Below are positions 1 through 11,957 of a stretch of DNA of 64,000 nucleotides, in pieces (position 1 is the first letter of the stretch; every line of letters begins with the position of its first letter). The DNA comes from Oryzias latipes. Lineage: Eukaryota > Chordata > Actinopteri > Beloniformes > Adrianichthyidae. The notes under the pieces are model-generated. The model did not search any database, had not been told where the DNA came from, and saw only the letters and a list, made by a program, of their open reading frames with translations. A program made the position numbers and the translations under genes. The stretch is taken from the NCBI RefSeq assembly GCF_002234675.1, contig NC_019862.2:24548160-24612159 (forward strand). The letters are read 5' to 3'.

Positions 1-657
1 CCTTGGGAAACAGCAGTCTGAGTCACAGTGACATGGGAATACTGCTGAAAGCACCATCATTCATGTGCTCCTGCAGCACAGAAGGTAAATATCGCAGTAA
101 GAGAAGAAAAAAAAAAAAAGACACTGGATGATCTTATGAACCCAGACATGGAGGTATGTTTCCAGACGCTTTTGTAGAGCCCTTTAAGATAAATTAACCT
201 GATCTCTCAACATCAGCCAAGATTTTCTCTTCAACCCACTCCTTTTCAAGCACACTGTATTATTTTGTCTTTTAAACCACTGTGTGTTGACTTTCTCATT
301 TGTTTTTGTGTTTGAAATAAACTAAACTTAAACTGAAACTATTAAATATTCAAAAAAAATTCAACCAAAGACTTTAGAAACATTTTCAATCAATGTATTT
401 TCTGTTCACCAAGTGTCTTTTTGTGAGACTTTAAAATTGGGTAAGAACACAAATTAAACCAGTAGAAGTGATTAAAGTAGCATATTGAGAGTATTGCAAT
501 CCTCCCATGATTCCTCCTGGCAATCAGGCAGCACAATGTGCTTCCCTGTCATGACCACCTGAGGGGAGAGACTGAGAGATCTGACTATTTTACAGTCAGC
601 TGTAAACCTCCCAGGCTGAACAAAGACTGCATGGAGAAGGCCTCTCCTCAAAGCCCT

Positions 658-688
<31 letters not shown>

Positions 689-2574
689 GGCTCTGTTCAC
701 TTCCTCTTGGGTTTCTGCCACAGCCAAAAGCTGCCAGCAGGTGTCACTAAAGAGAACCTGCCTGCACACCTTCCTGCACAGGTTCAAAAACCATTGGGAC
801 TCCTTTCCAGGCTGGGCAACACCTTAAACGGCTAATGCTAGTCTGACACCCCCCCCCCCCTTTTCTCTATCCCCCTTCACCCCCAGAATATAGAAAAGCA
901 GAGGGAGGGGGGGAATTCCTGAGCTAAAGAGCTCAATAAAAACCAGATGCAGACAAACAGGCTGACCCTCATCAGCCGACATCGAGAAAGCTCATCCTCA
1001 GTGTGACCCGCCATTAACAGTTCCCAGCCAAATGCAGAAACCATTAAAACAGAGTAGATTTAACCTTTTAGCAAAACCGCCACCCAAATATTGTCCTTTT
1101 GATGAAAAGTTGTTGATAAGTCACACAGCCGTCAATACTCGGCATTGAAATGCGTTTTCTTTGAAGCCATTTCTGGTACATTTTAAGACAAACAAGTTTT
1201 ATTATTAGGTTTTAAACATACAAATTCATAAAATTATAATTGAAATTTTCACATTTGTTCAGTTTGACTTACCAATTGTGTAAAAACCTCTTTCATAACC
1301 AAACAAAAGTGGTTGGAAAATGGAAATATTGTATATTTTGAATCGATTGAGCAGTTTTGGAAGCAATATCCAGTCAGAATTGCTGCATTAAAATCCTAAA
1401 AGATTGTAAGTAAATACTCAAGACAGTTTTCAGTCCAGCTCTGCAAATTTAGGCCAAAGTCAGAGAACGCAGTTTGGATCCCAGACCCTGCAGTGTGATG
1501 AATGCCGATGCTCCTGACAGCACAGCTCATAGAAGAACAAATGCAGTCAGTCAGTCAGTCAAAGGTTGAAAGGCAAAGACACTTTGTTCTGAGTAAAGAC
1601 TCAAGTTCACAAACAGATCTGAACAAACAGCAGGACTTTTGGAACAATGCTGGCTGGACGCGAGACCAAAGGATGGAGAGGTTGTCTTTAAAAAGACAGA
1701 CAAAGTACAACACAATGGAGAGGTTTGGGTTTGCTCTGCAGATCCTGGACCCAGCCACCCCGAGGTATTTATTTAGTCTGCCCGCCTTCTCTTCCTTTAA
1801 CCAGAACTTCATCACTTTGACATGTAAAGGCAACAAACAATCGAAATGACTCAACAAGCATCTTCACCGGATATAAATACTATTACATAATTGAAATGTA
1901 TACACTTTTGTTGCAACTTCTTTTGGAAAAGGCAGCTTCGAATTAGTTTTTGCCAAAATGCATGAAACTTGGGTAAATGACCAAATCTAAGCCGCCTTTA
2001 TCTCAGCTTTGAAGAGTCAATAAGAGACCAAAAGAAGCTCCAGTTTCATAATTACCCTTAAAAGAAGATGAGGTTTAAGGTTAACTTATCACCATGTTTT
2101 GGGAACATGGGAGCATTTCAGCTCAATGTCATTTAAGACGAGTCAAACCAGCTCAGACTCCAAGCTTCCCCAAAACCTAAACTCTAAATTAAAATAAAGC
2201 AACAGAATTTATTCAATAAATAATAAGGTATCCTAATATTTAATTCAATTCAATCTCATTTATGTAGCCCAATATTTACAACAACAGTCATCTCAATGGG
2301 CTTCATGTCGGTGATTGTGTAATAAACCTGAATCAATCCAAACCAATATTTAGACTATAGCAGCTTGTGCTTGTGGGTAAAAGGGCCCTTGGCTCAGCAA
2401 CAACCCCTCTACTGACATGAGCAAACTTATTGAGAGTTTTGGAAGGTCAACCTTTTCCAGTTTAGGAATAACAAAAACCCCATCAACGCTTAAGCCACAA
2501 TAATATTAATCACATGTATACAGATATTGACAGATGTTACACACCTTTACTGGAACACCAAGTTAGATTTGAAA
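1..2574. other. No gene seen
   Basis: AT-rich non-coding DNA apart from the CAG tract. A frame at 1502-1849 of 115 codons has no recognised domain, no splice context and an overlapping frame on the other strand. Confidence 0.5.
657..686 (+). repeat. CAG/AGC microsatellite
   Basis: About nine AGC units. They produce poly-Ala and poly-Leu runs in short open frames on both strands that I do not consider genes. Confidence 0.85.
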
Positions 2575-2745
2575 TGTGGGCGGTTGTAATGCAGAGGTCA
2601 CCCTCTGATCAGAAGGTCACGGGTTGGGTTTTGCTGGTGGTTACACGTTGCTTTGATACTGTGACTGTAAAGTCCTTTGGGCCTCAGTCAAAAAAGGATA
2701 CATCGTCCTTTGGACCAGAGAAAATGAATTTTGTTTAGTCAAGTT
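2575..2745 (+). repeat. Diverged SINE copy
   Basis: GTGGGCGGTTGTAATGCAGA, a box-B-like AAGGTCACGGGTTGGG and TGACTGTAAAGTCCTTTGGG follow the same order as in the minus-strand SINE at 45484-45716. The middle part is deleted relative to that copy. Confidence 0.45.
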
Positions 2746-3229
2746 TTTTTTTTTTTAATCCACCAAAAACTACAATTCCCAGAGCTCCACCCCTTCACAT
2801 TTGGTCATTGGAAAGCCCCAAATGTCCTCATTCAGTAGTATGCAGTGGTTGGAGGATATTCAGGTTTAGAAATGTCTTCTACAGAGGACAAATTTGGATT
2901 TCTGGTTGTGGGAAGAACTCCATTTAACAGATCCACTGTTTTCCTTTCTAGCAGCATCAGAGGGACTCCTCTTTTCCCAGCGTCTCCTCAACTTCAGGAT
3001 TTTCATCCAATCGAAAACAAGGGATGGCTAGAAAAACAGGGAGACTCTTATTCCAATAGTCCATCAACAATGTCTAAGAAAATACATTAAGGTTCATGCA
3101 TCTGAGATGGTAGCACGGCAACACAAACCAAGACTTGTACCAATGGTTTTGATTGAAAAAATTCAAGTAACTTTTGACAGTTTTAAATAAACTCATCAGT
3201 TGCCCCACAGAGGATTTCAGGGCATCATT
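2746..3229. other. No gene; one ZNF143-like motif
   Basis: ACTACAATTCCCAGAGCTCC at 2769-2788 is close to the ZNF143/Staf consensus. Otherwise I see nothing. Confidence 0.4.
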
Positions 3230-3560
3230 GAGGAGCAGAAGCAGGGGGCGCTGCAGAAGGTCCGGCTCCTATTTTTCGTCGTGCATTTGCATGTTTCCAC
3301 AGATCCGTTTCAGGCTTGTTGGGAGTTCTCTTATTGAGAAACCTGAGCGGACGTTTTCTTATCTGAACAAAGCCGCTCCGATCTCCTTACCGATCCTCGC
3401 ATGAATAATCCAAAACGGCAGAAACCCGAGCGACGCTCTGCACTGACCCCCCGCCCTCCAGCCCCGCCTCTATCTGCAGCTCCATCTCTGCTGCTGGCTG
3501 ACAGCTGCTGATCGGACCCGGCCGTCACACGCAGACAAAATAAAAGCCTCCATGCCGCAT
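3230..3560. promoter_or_regulatory. GC-rich island with CTCF-like motif, no gene recognised
   Basis: Base composition rises sharply over the AT-rich flanks. AGAAGCAGGGGGCGCTGCAG at 3237-3256 fits the core CTCF consensus. The open frames on both strands show no known protein. It could be a promoter of an unseen gene or an insulator. Confidence 0.35.
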
Positions 3561-4313
3561 CAGTGGCTTCACAAAAATGAAACAATAAAAAAAAATAAAA
3601 AAAACAACGAACCGAACAGAGTAGATTTTTGACAGACAGTCTAAATCCAGACTAAGTACTGCTATTCCAAATGATTTAAACGCTTTTCATACTTTAAAGC
3701 TCCAGTCACCTCAAATGAAGATGAGTTTGATACTTCAAGCTGGTTTGTGAAGGCAGCTCTGCTGCAGCAGGAAAAATACGACAGAATTATGGAGGCAGGT
3801 AATGAGAGAAGACTTCAGCAGCCTGACTTTCTGTTATTGGGTTCTAATGAGATCACTCTGAGCAGATATCATTTTCCAAAGGAAAATTACAGCTTGGCGT
3901 GAGTGACTGCATGTATAATCTGGGTCAAACTTCTCACATCAAGGCTGGATTTCTACAGAGCATCCTGGACTTTTCCAAACCTACAACCTCCCTTTTCCCA
4001 TGTTGTCTTTTCCTTGTCAGATTATCAGCGAGCGTTTCTGTAACCGTCTCTTTAAGGGGAGCTGGTGAGGTTTCGGTTGACTGGCCTGAGGTCACAGGAG
4101 GGGACGGGAGGTGTGCGATTCCGCCTTCAGCGCTTCCTGCTCCCAAATCCTGCTCTGTGCCTTCATGGCTTTCATTAGTCAGCAAATTTACATTTACGAA
4201 AACACACGAGTGAATGTCATACAGCGACTCAGGGAGGGAAAATTTAAAAATAAGGAGGAAAAAAAAATTAAAAAGAAATTAGTTAACATTCTCATCAAGA
4301 AAAAATAAATAAA

Positions 4314-4753
4314 GGCTGTGTCCGAATTCCTACCCTGACCTCTAACTACTATAAAACTATATAGTGCTCTAGATTTTAAAAGAAATCGGGACACCATGGT
4401 TACATTTGTTTTTTAACGGCAAATATGACGTCATCGATTTCACAAAGTTAAAATCTAGTTCAGACAAGCGTTTTGCGACGACCACTGTCTTTTGAAGATG
4501 CAAATGTTGATGGTTTTTTTATAAAAAGACATTTAAATACTTTTGTTTCTCGCAAAAATTGCTCAAACGCAATGCATTGTGGTCTATATTCGCCCATCTA
4601 GTGAGCAGCAACGCACACTTGTTTTTGCAGAGACATTTGGGAAATTTCTAGGGCACTTGATTTTGGGATTGTAGATTTGGACAGCACTAGAAAATGGCAA
4701 ACGCACTATATAGGGCACTATATAGTGCGTAGGGAAGGAACTCAAACACAGCC
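4314..4753. mobile_element. MITE of about 440 bp with GGCTGTGT ends
   Basis: The element starts GGCTGTGTCCGAATTCCTAC and ends in the inverted form of GGCTGTGTTTGAGTTCC, giving imperfect 23-bp terminal inverted repeats (4 mismatches by eye). It has no coding capacity. The interior carries CACTATATAG motifs and GCAAATATGACGTCATCGAT. A second copy lies at 23394-23800. The likely superfamily (hAT-like) is inferred and no target-site duplication is clear. Confidence 0.75.
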
Positions 4754-5169
4754 AAACCGTTTAATATTTGTGCTTGAGGTCAACGTTTCCAACCAAACTG
4801 TCCAAATGATCCCCCAAAATTGTCATCATAAAATTGTCTTTAAAGTCTTTTCAGTGAGATGAAAATATTTACGGTGATGTATCGCACCAGGATAGTCTGC
4901 AAGGAAAACAACATTGGGACTCTTCCAAAGCAGCACGTCCTGGTTAACACACCTGTAACACCTTGACAGCATTAGATTACACCAAAGCCTCCTGACTCCA
5001 TCACTAAGGATCAAGACGCCCTGAGGTGGAAACTTCTACCCAATCTGTGTTTTTCAAGAGGTTTTGCATGACAAGATTTTAATTGACACAACAGATAAGA
5101 TCAATGGATTTCAGGCCCCCAACATTCTGCTTTAATTCCACATGCTTTTGTTTGTTCCATCCTCCATGA

Positions 5170-5450
5170 ACATGACACCTAGACCTGGGCTGCCCAAGCC
5201 CGGTCCTGGAGATCCTTCACCCTGCCTGTTTTCCCGGGTGTCTCCTTATTCGCGCCAGATTTACCAGATTTGACATGTCGCATCATATCTCTTCCAAATG
5301 AAGGTGGTGGACATCCAGTATAGTAAACAGTAGAAAGAGACCCTCCCAAAATGTCCAGTGTGAACACCATATGTGCGTTCAAGAACCCATGTTTAGGGCG
5401 TTTTTGAACGTGCGACACGTGAATCGTGTGTATTTCACTTTATATTTAAA
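5170..5450. repeat. Dispersed repeat fragments
   Basis: The first part (CCCAAGCCCGGTCCTGGAGA, TCCTTCACCCTGCCTG) resembles a common fish repeat with a relative near 15262. The second part (CCAGTGTGAACACCATATGT, GCGTTCAAGAACCCATG) belongs to the AAGCTACGTTCACA family. Confidence 0.4.
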
Positions 5451-7037
5451 AGCCCAAGCTTACACAGAAAGTAATGTAAAGCCGGGTTTAAAAATGTGTG
5501 TCTTTTATTGTTTTCTTTTCTAATCAAGACAGTTGTTTTAGAGGAAGTTCAAATATTTCAACGTTCTTATAGCTCAAATGTGTGGATCACTGGGGGCGTG
5601 TTTTATTTGTTTGACTGACTCGACAAAACTATTTGGTACGACACATACCGCACTTCCATTTTAGGAATATTTGTTAATGTGGGCGGAGTAAATATGCCTT
5701 TTCCTTTTGTGTATGTGTGATTATATTTATATGCGATTCCTTGCAGTGCATGTATTTTTTAACTGGCTTTATTGGCCTAAATTACTGACAGAATGAACTG
5801 TGGATCAGCCACCTATTAAAGCAATAAGCAGCAGTTTAACTTCATTTCTGAATCTCCAGGTCTGAAAATCTCACCTAAAATGTCCAAAATCTTGAAAGCG
5901 TGAATGAATGCAGCGGGATGGCAGAGCAGCCAGCAGGCCGGGCGGAGGCTTTCAGAGACCTGACACATGGCTGAAAGTCCGCCTGACCAAGCGATTGCAT
6001 CCTGCAGAAGCAGCTGCGTCCTCCTTTAAGAGCGCATGTTGTTGCATAATGTGATTATTCTCTCTGACTTTCAGTGGAAAGTGATTTGAAGGCAAATTAC
6101 AGCGGGAGTTTGGGCCTTCAGCAGCCACAAACAAGAGGAACCGGTGATGGCAGGGAAAGTCTGAACTGCTCCCACGCTGCACTTTCAGCAGTCATGACGG
6201 CCACAGCAGCAAACAAAGCAGCAAACCAGTCTGAAGGAGGAAGAGGAGGAGGAGGAGGAGGAGGAAAAAGAGGAAGCAGAGGTGCCTACCTTAGTACCAA
6301 CTGTTAAATCTTGGTGGACACTGCTGTGAAGAAAAGACAGCGTGTTAGAAGCAGCAGGGAGAAAAACTCAAAAAACAACAACAAAACTAAGGGGAAAAAT
6401 TAAAGGGAAAAACTATGAGGCTGCAGGGATGTGTGAGGAGATGGAGGGAGAAGCCGCGAGAAAACAAACCCAAGAGGAGAGCAAGAGACAGATCAGATGA
6501 TTAAAGGGATTTCAAACAAAGCAGGGCTGCGGCTAACAAGCTCACTTAAACCTGCAGGACTTTGTTAAGGTTCCTGTCACATGATCTGCTGCCACACAGG
6601 AAGTGAGTTTACAGCGATTATGTCTTGTAATTGGACCATCATGTTATGACAATACGGATTTACAATAATGTGATTCTGACCGAAAGGAACTACTACTGTA
6701 GCATTTTTAGTTCTAATCCATTTTATGGACTGAAAGCGTGTTTCGGACCTTCAAAAAAGGTGTTTTTCCCCTTCCTGGGATGTTGTTTTAATCTCTCGTT
6801 ACCTGACTCCTTTTAGCCAAATTATTGATGATCCTTTTCTACAGAAGCATTTATTGATGTTGGAGAAATGTTGTCTTTGGTAGATTTAAAGACGAAATCT
6901 TTTTCTACATCTTCATTTCAGAGCAATTACCATACATGAGACTGAATCTGATAAGCAGCACACTGATGCAAAATGCATCTTCGTACCCATCTGGGGGTGA
7001 AAATAAGCAATTGTTCCAGCTCACCTGCCCTCACCCT
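5451..7037. other. No gene seen
   Basis: Non-coding DNA with the GGA tract. A GC-richer patch at 5900-6300 has only short unsupported frames. Confidence 0.5.
6236..6272 (+). repeat. GGA-type microsatellite
   Basis: Impure run of GGA units; a second shorter GGA tract is at 8581-8603 next to a poly-A run at 8497-8516. Confidence 0.8.
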
Positions 7038-7475
7038 AAGGATACATTCACATCGCCCTCAGCAACATGCGTTTAAGGGACTATTTTCAAATAAAAAGTC
7101 TTAAAACTTTTGTATTACCGCAAGTTTTTAATGCAGTTTTCTAGCTGAAAGTCAGTCGAACTATGACCAATCAGGGATTCGGATTTGGTAGTGACATATG
7201 GAATGTGTCCGTTTTCAATTGATGAAAGTGCCAACCGTTTGCAAATTGATCATCGAGGAGAAATCAATAATTGTGGTTTGTCCCCAGTGGGAGTTACATG
7301 ACACAAAGTCTTTCATAAAACAGAATAAAAAATTAAAAAGTGAAAATTAAAGTCTGGAGCAGATTTGCACCTGCTTCCACATTTCGCACCAAACCTCTTC
7401 CAAATGCGAGTTCCTGCTCTAGTGCCGGGTAGCGACAGACCAGTGTGAACACTATGCGCTAAAAGCACACTTCCA
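7038..7475 (+). repeat. AAGCTACGTTCACA-family repeat copy
   Basis: It opens with ATACATTCACATCGCCCTCA and GCAACATGCG, contains GACCAATCAGGGATTCGGAT and TTGGTAGTGACATATGG, and ends with CCAGTGTGAACACTATGCGC. The same order is found at 54408-54930. Confidence 0.5.
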
Positions 7476-7584
7476 GAGATCCGACAGCACAAGAACAGAA
7501 CCCAAACAGCTAGAATTTTGTTCAGCTGTGATGTGAAATTATAGTTTTCATTTTTTTACAATGGTTCCAAAACAGCACCGTCTG

Positions 7585-7930
7585 TAACTCTGTAACAACC
7601 AGACATTTTGCATGTCTGCATCTGATCAACGTGGAGATTTGACACCAACAGCAATACAAAGACATGAGTGGATCATTTGTCTACAGGTGGATGCATCAGA
7701 ATGGAGCAGAGCAGGGAGTTGCGGCTTGCCATTGCAGGTTTTACGCCAGTTACGAGCTTTTTCAAACAGCATTCTTTCGTCTGCTCCCGATTCACAACAA
7801 GTTGAATAAAGTAATACACAGAAACGCAATTTTAAGACTAAACCTCTTTAAATGAAAAAAAGAGAAATGGCACAAGAATGTGTTAAAAACACCACAAACA
7901 CATTTTGTCAGGGCCTATAATGGATATGTC
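7585..7930 (+). repeat. TTAAAG-end dispersed repeat, partial copy
   Basis: GTCTACAGGTGGATGCATCA, AATGGAGCAGAGCAGGGAGT and CTGCTCCCGATTCACAACAA match the right half of the copy at 19180-19724. The left half is missing. Confidence 0.5.
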
Positions 7931-8929
7931 CAGTTTGGACCATTTGAGTTGGTATAGATGCAAATAGAAAAAACCATAAGCGTCCATAAACACATAAATG
8001 AAGTAGAGTCCTCCTGATAGACTGGCAATGTAGCATCACTGTCACCCATTTAAGACCAAAATTTATTTAAATTGAAAAAAAACCTTGCTAACAGAGATCT
8101 GCATCAACAGGATGACACAAACATGTGACAAAATACATTATGCCAAGTTATTATAATGCAGATTAAGCAAAAGCCTGACAGTTTTGTAAAAAAAAAACTG
8201 AATCTGGACAACCTTTTCCAAAGTTTTAACACCTACAATGTCAAAGTTCATAACCAGTACAAAAAGTAATGTGAATAAAGCTGATCAAACTATAAGTTCA
8301 TCTATAGGATTCCACATAGATTGGACTTTTAGTCAACTCAGTGTTTTTTTGCACCAACTCAACCGAGGTTGTTTAAAGCGCACGTTTGTCTGCAAACAAA
8401 AGCCACTAACACAAAACCTGGGAGTTGCAAACTCATAAAACTCTAACAGGATATTAAAAGTAATACACAGCACAGTGGAGGAAGTGATGAAGCTTTAAAA
8501 AAAAAAAAAAAAAAAAGCCTGGCACACCAACCAGCGGCTGAAGTCAGCCAGAACCGGCTGATCAACTGGAATCCAGCGGGGGGAGGAGGAGGAGGAGGAG
8601 GACCCCTGAGGGCAAAGGAGTCTTGACGAAGCACGAAGATTCACCTGAACAACACGAAAGTAATCTGACTGATCCTGAACAGGTAGAAGGACACGGAAGC
8701 CTGTTTCCACAAGTTTAACGAGGATCCCAAAACCCTCAGAAACTATTATAAAGCAGTTATTTAGCTTTAAATAAGGGGGTTTACTGAATTACACAAAGTT
8801 TATGCACTACTTTAAGGCTTTTTTTCCCCAAATTAGGCAATTAAAAAAAAGACTGATGAGGAGGGAAAACCTGAATAAAGAAAGGCATTTCACTATATCT
8901 TCCTAAAATCTGCAGGGGTCAACAGGTCC

Positions 8930-9380
8930 TTCAGGCACCTTAGCGGACGGTCGAAGCGAACTCCAGCTAGAAAAGCGCCTTTTAACGATCTCTTCCGCGT
9001 CCGCAGCTCCACAAACCTGCTGCGACCTGAGCCTCGCGCTCCAAACTCCCCAGTCAGAGCTGCTCCTTCATTCGGGCCCTAGTCAGCGCTTCGCGTTAAC
9101 CCCTGCACCGTTTTAATCTGCGCAGGAAAAAACTGAATCACAGGAAAGTTACTTCCGTCCTCTCTCGTCTGGGCTTATAAAAAGCAGCAGCTTCGAAGGT
9201 TTCCAGCTTCATTTCGAAGCAGCATTTTGTGAATTAGTAGCTTTAGATGTGTTCGAGCGCGCAGACTTCTTTTATTCGGCTCAACTTGGTCCGGGTGTGT
9301 TTGTTTTGATCAAAACCATCATGGGAAGGCTTCCCGATCAAGCGCAGCGCGGTGGGCGTGAGAGCGCCGCAGAGCTCCGC
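8930..9380. promoter_or_regulatory. CpG-rich island with TATA-like motif, orphan promoter
   Basis: A GC-rich, CpG-containing stretch with CTTATAAAAAGCAGC at 9175-9189, which has TATA character on both strands (TTTTTATAAG on the minus strand). No coding exon of a known gene was found on either side, so it may be the 5' end of a gene or a non-coding RNA whose body lies to the left or outside. Confidence 0.35.
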
Positions 9381-11399
9381 TGAAGTTATATCTGCTGCTA
9401 GTGCTACGTGTCTATAGATTTCTTTTTCACGCTACTGACATCTGAAAACCTGTACTTTCTTCACAAAAGGTCCCTTCATGCGAACTGCGTCCCGTTTAAC
9501 GACCACATTGCATTTTTTTTGTTTTGTTTGCTGATTCCTGTGATATTGGCTCGGTGTGAAGCTAACCCAAAGCTAACAGAGCTAGCCCAGCTTCCTGCTC
9601 CGAAACCTACATATTTTTAATCGACAAACAGCCGATGATGTACTCTGAAAAAACACTGTTGTCAAATACGTAAACATATCAGCGTTCTTAACTGGAAATA
9701 CAAAAAAAGCCGTAAACTGCAGAACGATAAAATATAAAAGAAATTCATAGGAATTAACTCACCCGTCCATTGCACAACACGGAACTGCGAAGCAACAGGT
9801 TCCAGCCAGCGGCCGCGGGACGCCCCGTCCACTGCACATATAACCCAACAAAATGGAGTCCTGCTGCAGAAATTCATTTGATTGGCTGGCTCTCGATGAT
9901 TATGGGCGTTCCCGGGTAAAGCTGTACGTTGATTGGTTAGAGGGTAACAACAAAAGGATGAGATTCCAGAGGACAAAGATTGTTTATGAGAAAGATGACT
10001 GCCTACAACAAGAAAAAACAAAGTAAGATTTTCCGTCTGGGTGGTGGGCGTTGTCCTGATGGGATTCAAATTGTTTAATAAAATAATAAAAACAATTAAT
10101 AATAACAACAATTATAGACCTGATTGACTTGATAAACTAAAATAAAAAGCAAAAATATTTTAATAAAAATAAAACTACATATAGTGAATGATTGTAAGGC
10201 AAAAATTAGCACATTTAAAACGTGAATACTTCTACAAAACAAGGATACATAGACATAGGATACATAGGACTGTAGACTGTATAAGAAACTCTTTTATGAA
10301 GTCAATGTACCAGCCAGTCATCAAAAAAAAACTTTTTAATTATGCCTAGAAACATACACTCGGTGATTAATTTTGACAACTTATTAATCATTTATTTCTT
10401 GTTTGGTCATATGTTAATATAGTTTTATGTTTAAAATTATATATGTAAAAGAAAAAATGTACTCTGCAACAGCAGTTATTATTTATTTAAATTCCACATC
10501 CAAATATTTCAACAATAACCTTTAAAATGACCATGTTCCAATCTGACCTGAAAAGCAGTTTGACTGAGAAACGCCCGCTGAGGTCTTTGTCTGCTGATCA
10601 GGTTTCTTTCTCTCTGCTGGACTTGTGTTGTGTAACAAGTTGATGAATAATTCCTCTACAGTGCTGATTTTTAGGAAATGAGTCCATGTGCTTGGAGGTG
10701 ATTCACTCACAAATAATTCAGCAGATGCAAACTAAATGTAGATTTTTTTTGGACAATTCTCACACATTTTTTTATTCCCAAAGGGTTGGTTTTTTAGTAT
10801 GAGGCCTGTACAGTTAAACAGTGTTGTCAGATAAAGTTGCTAACTCCCACTAAAGATTTTAAGAAATTGATTGGCATTCAGATGTATTAGGAATAACCTT
10901 GTAGATTATATCTGCTGTTTACTTATCTGACAGAAAAAAATCATGAAGAATTTTAAAAATGTTACCATCTAACAAGATGTTCCTTTCATAATCTATATTT
11001 GACTTTGTCAGGTTATTTTCATTTATCCTCATTAAAGGGTTTTTATAAGTCATACTCTTGCTGCCTTGTTGTGCTGTATAGGGAAGATGTTTTCCTTTCC
11101 TCTTTTTTGTTTTGGGTTTGAAGTATTCTCTGTGGGGGAAAAAAACAAGTGTATACACTTCTGAATTAAAGTCTAATGCACTCTGGTTCACAAAAAATGG
11201 TGTACTGTCTGTTGTTTGAGTGGATGTAATTTTCTTGTTTTGTACTCTAAAAACATTTATAGGTTGAATTAATTTTATTGGCGATGATTTGGCTAATATT
11301 AGATTTAGTCCTGTATGCCTCTGGGTATGACAATGGCGTTGTTTTCTTATTGCATTAATTATATTGTCGGTTTTTATCTTCTCCTCATGTTCGACAAAT
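9381..11399. other. No gene seen
   Basis: Mostly AT-rich. Near 9800-9960 there are several ATTGG motifs and GC-richer sequence that may extend the orphan promoter at 8930-9380. No coding exon recognised. Confidence 0.45.
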
Positions 11400-11490
11400 T
11401 ATTATTACTATTATTATTGTTAACGTTGGTTTTATTATTATTATTATTAGTAGTAGTAGTACTACTAGTACTAGTAGTAGTAGTAGTAAA
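11400..11490 (+). repeat. Compound trinucleotide repeat with a palindromic core
   Basis: TTA units pass into TAG units, then GTACTACTAGTACTAGTAG forms a near-perfect palindrome, followed by more TAG units. Low complexity, no coding value. Confidence 0.85.
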
Positions 11491-11559
11491 TTTCAAAATT
11501 GTTATTTCCACGTCACTCTTGTGAGTTCCACTCCACACCACTTGGGGCGATAGTTTACC

Positions 11560-11957
11560 AGCGAAAACAGAAGAAACAAAGGAGTAAACTCGTCTCCCAT
11601 TGGTCTGGCGGACAGAAAAGCAATCTTCTCATTGGCTAACTGAGCTGCCCCGCCATTGAAGCCCGTAAACAGCGCCAAACCAAACACTGCCCAACTTTTG
11701 TTTGTTTTTTTGTCAACTGGTTTTCTGGTTAAATGTAGCAAGTTGAGCCTGTCAATGAGTTAAGAAAAACAGTTTAAGAGGCCGTGACTTTATATCCCGG
11801 TAACCATAGTGACGTGTAGAAGCTCGTCTCGTGAGTGAAGCAAACCCGGCGGGACACACACACACAGATGTTTGACTGAGGCGATGGCGAACGTTGGGAG
11901 CTAACGTCAGCGTCTTCGCTCTGTTCTCACCGCTCCTTTCTGAAGGCTCCGGCAGGA
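11560..11957 (+). promoter_or_regulatory. stil: Probable stil promoter and 5' UTR
   Basis: The 400 bases before the stil start are richer in G+C and CpG than the flanks. They carry ATTGG (inverted CCAAT) motifs near 11597 and 11630, and I see no TATA box at a suitable distance. A TATA-less, CCAAT-containing promoter would suit a cell-cycle gene, but this is inference from base composition and position only. Confidence 0.45.

Noticed and set aside
538-787. Short open frames with poly-Ala / poly-Leu on the two strands
   Set aside because: Produced by the CAG microsatellite; no splice context or homology.
9662-10111. 149-codon minus-strand frame
   Set aside because: Low-complexity start, no homology or splice signals that would make a gene.
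11315-11524. Leu/Val-rich frame
   Set aside because: Translation of a compound trinucleotide repeat.
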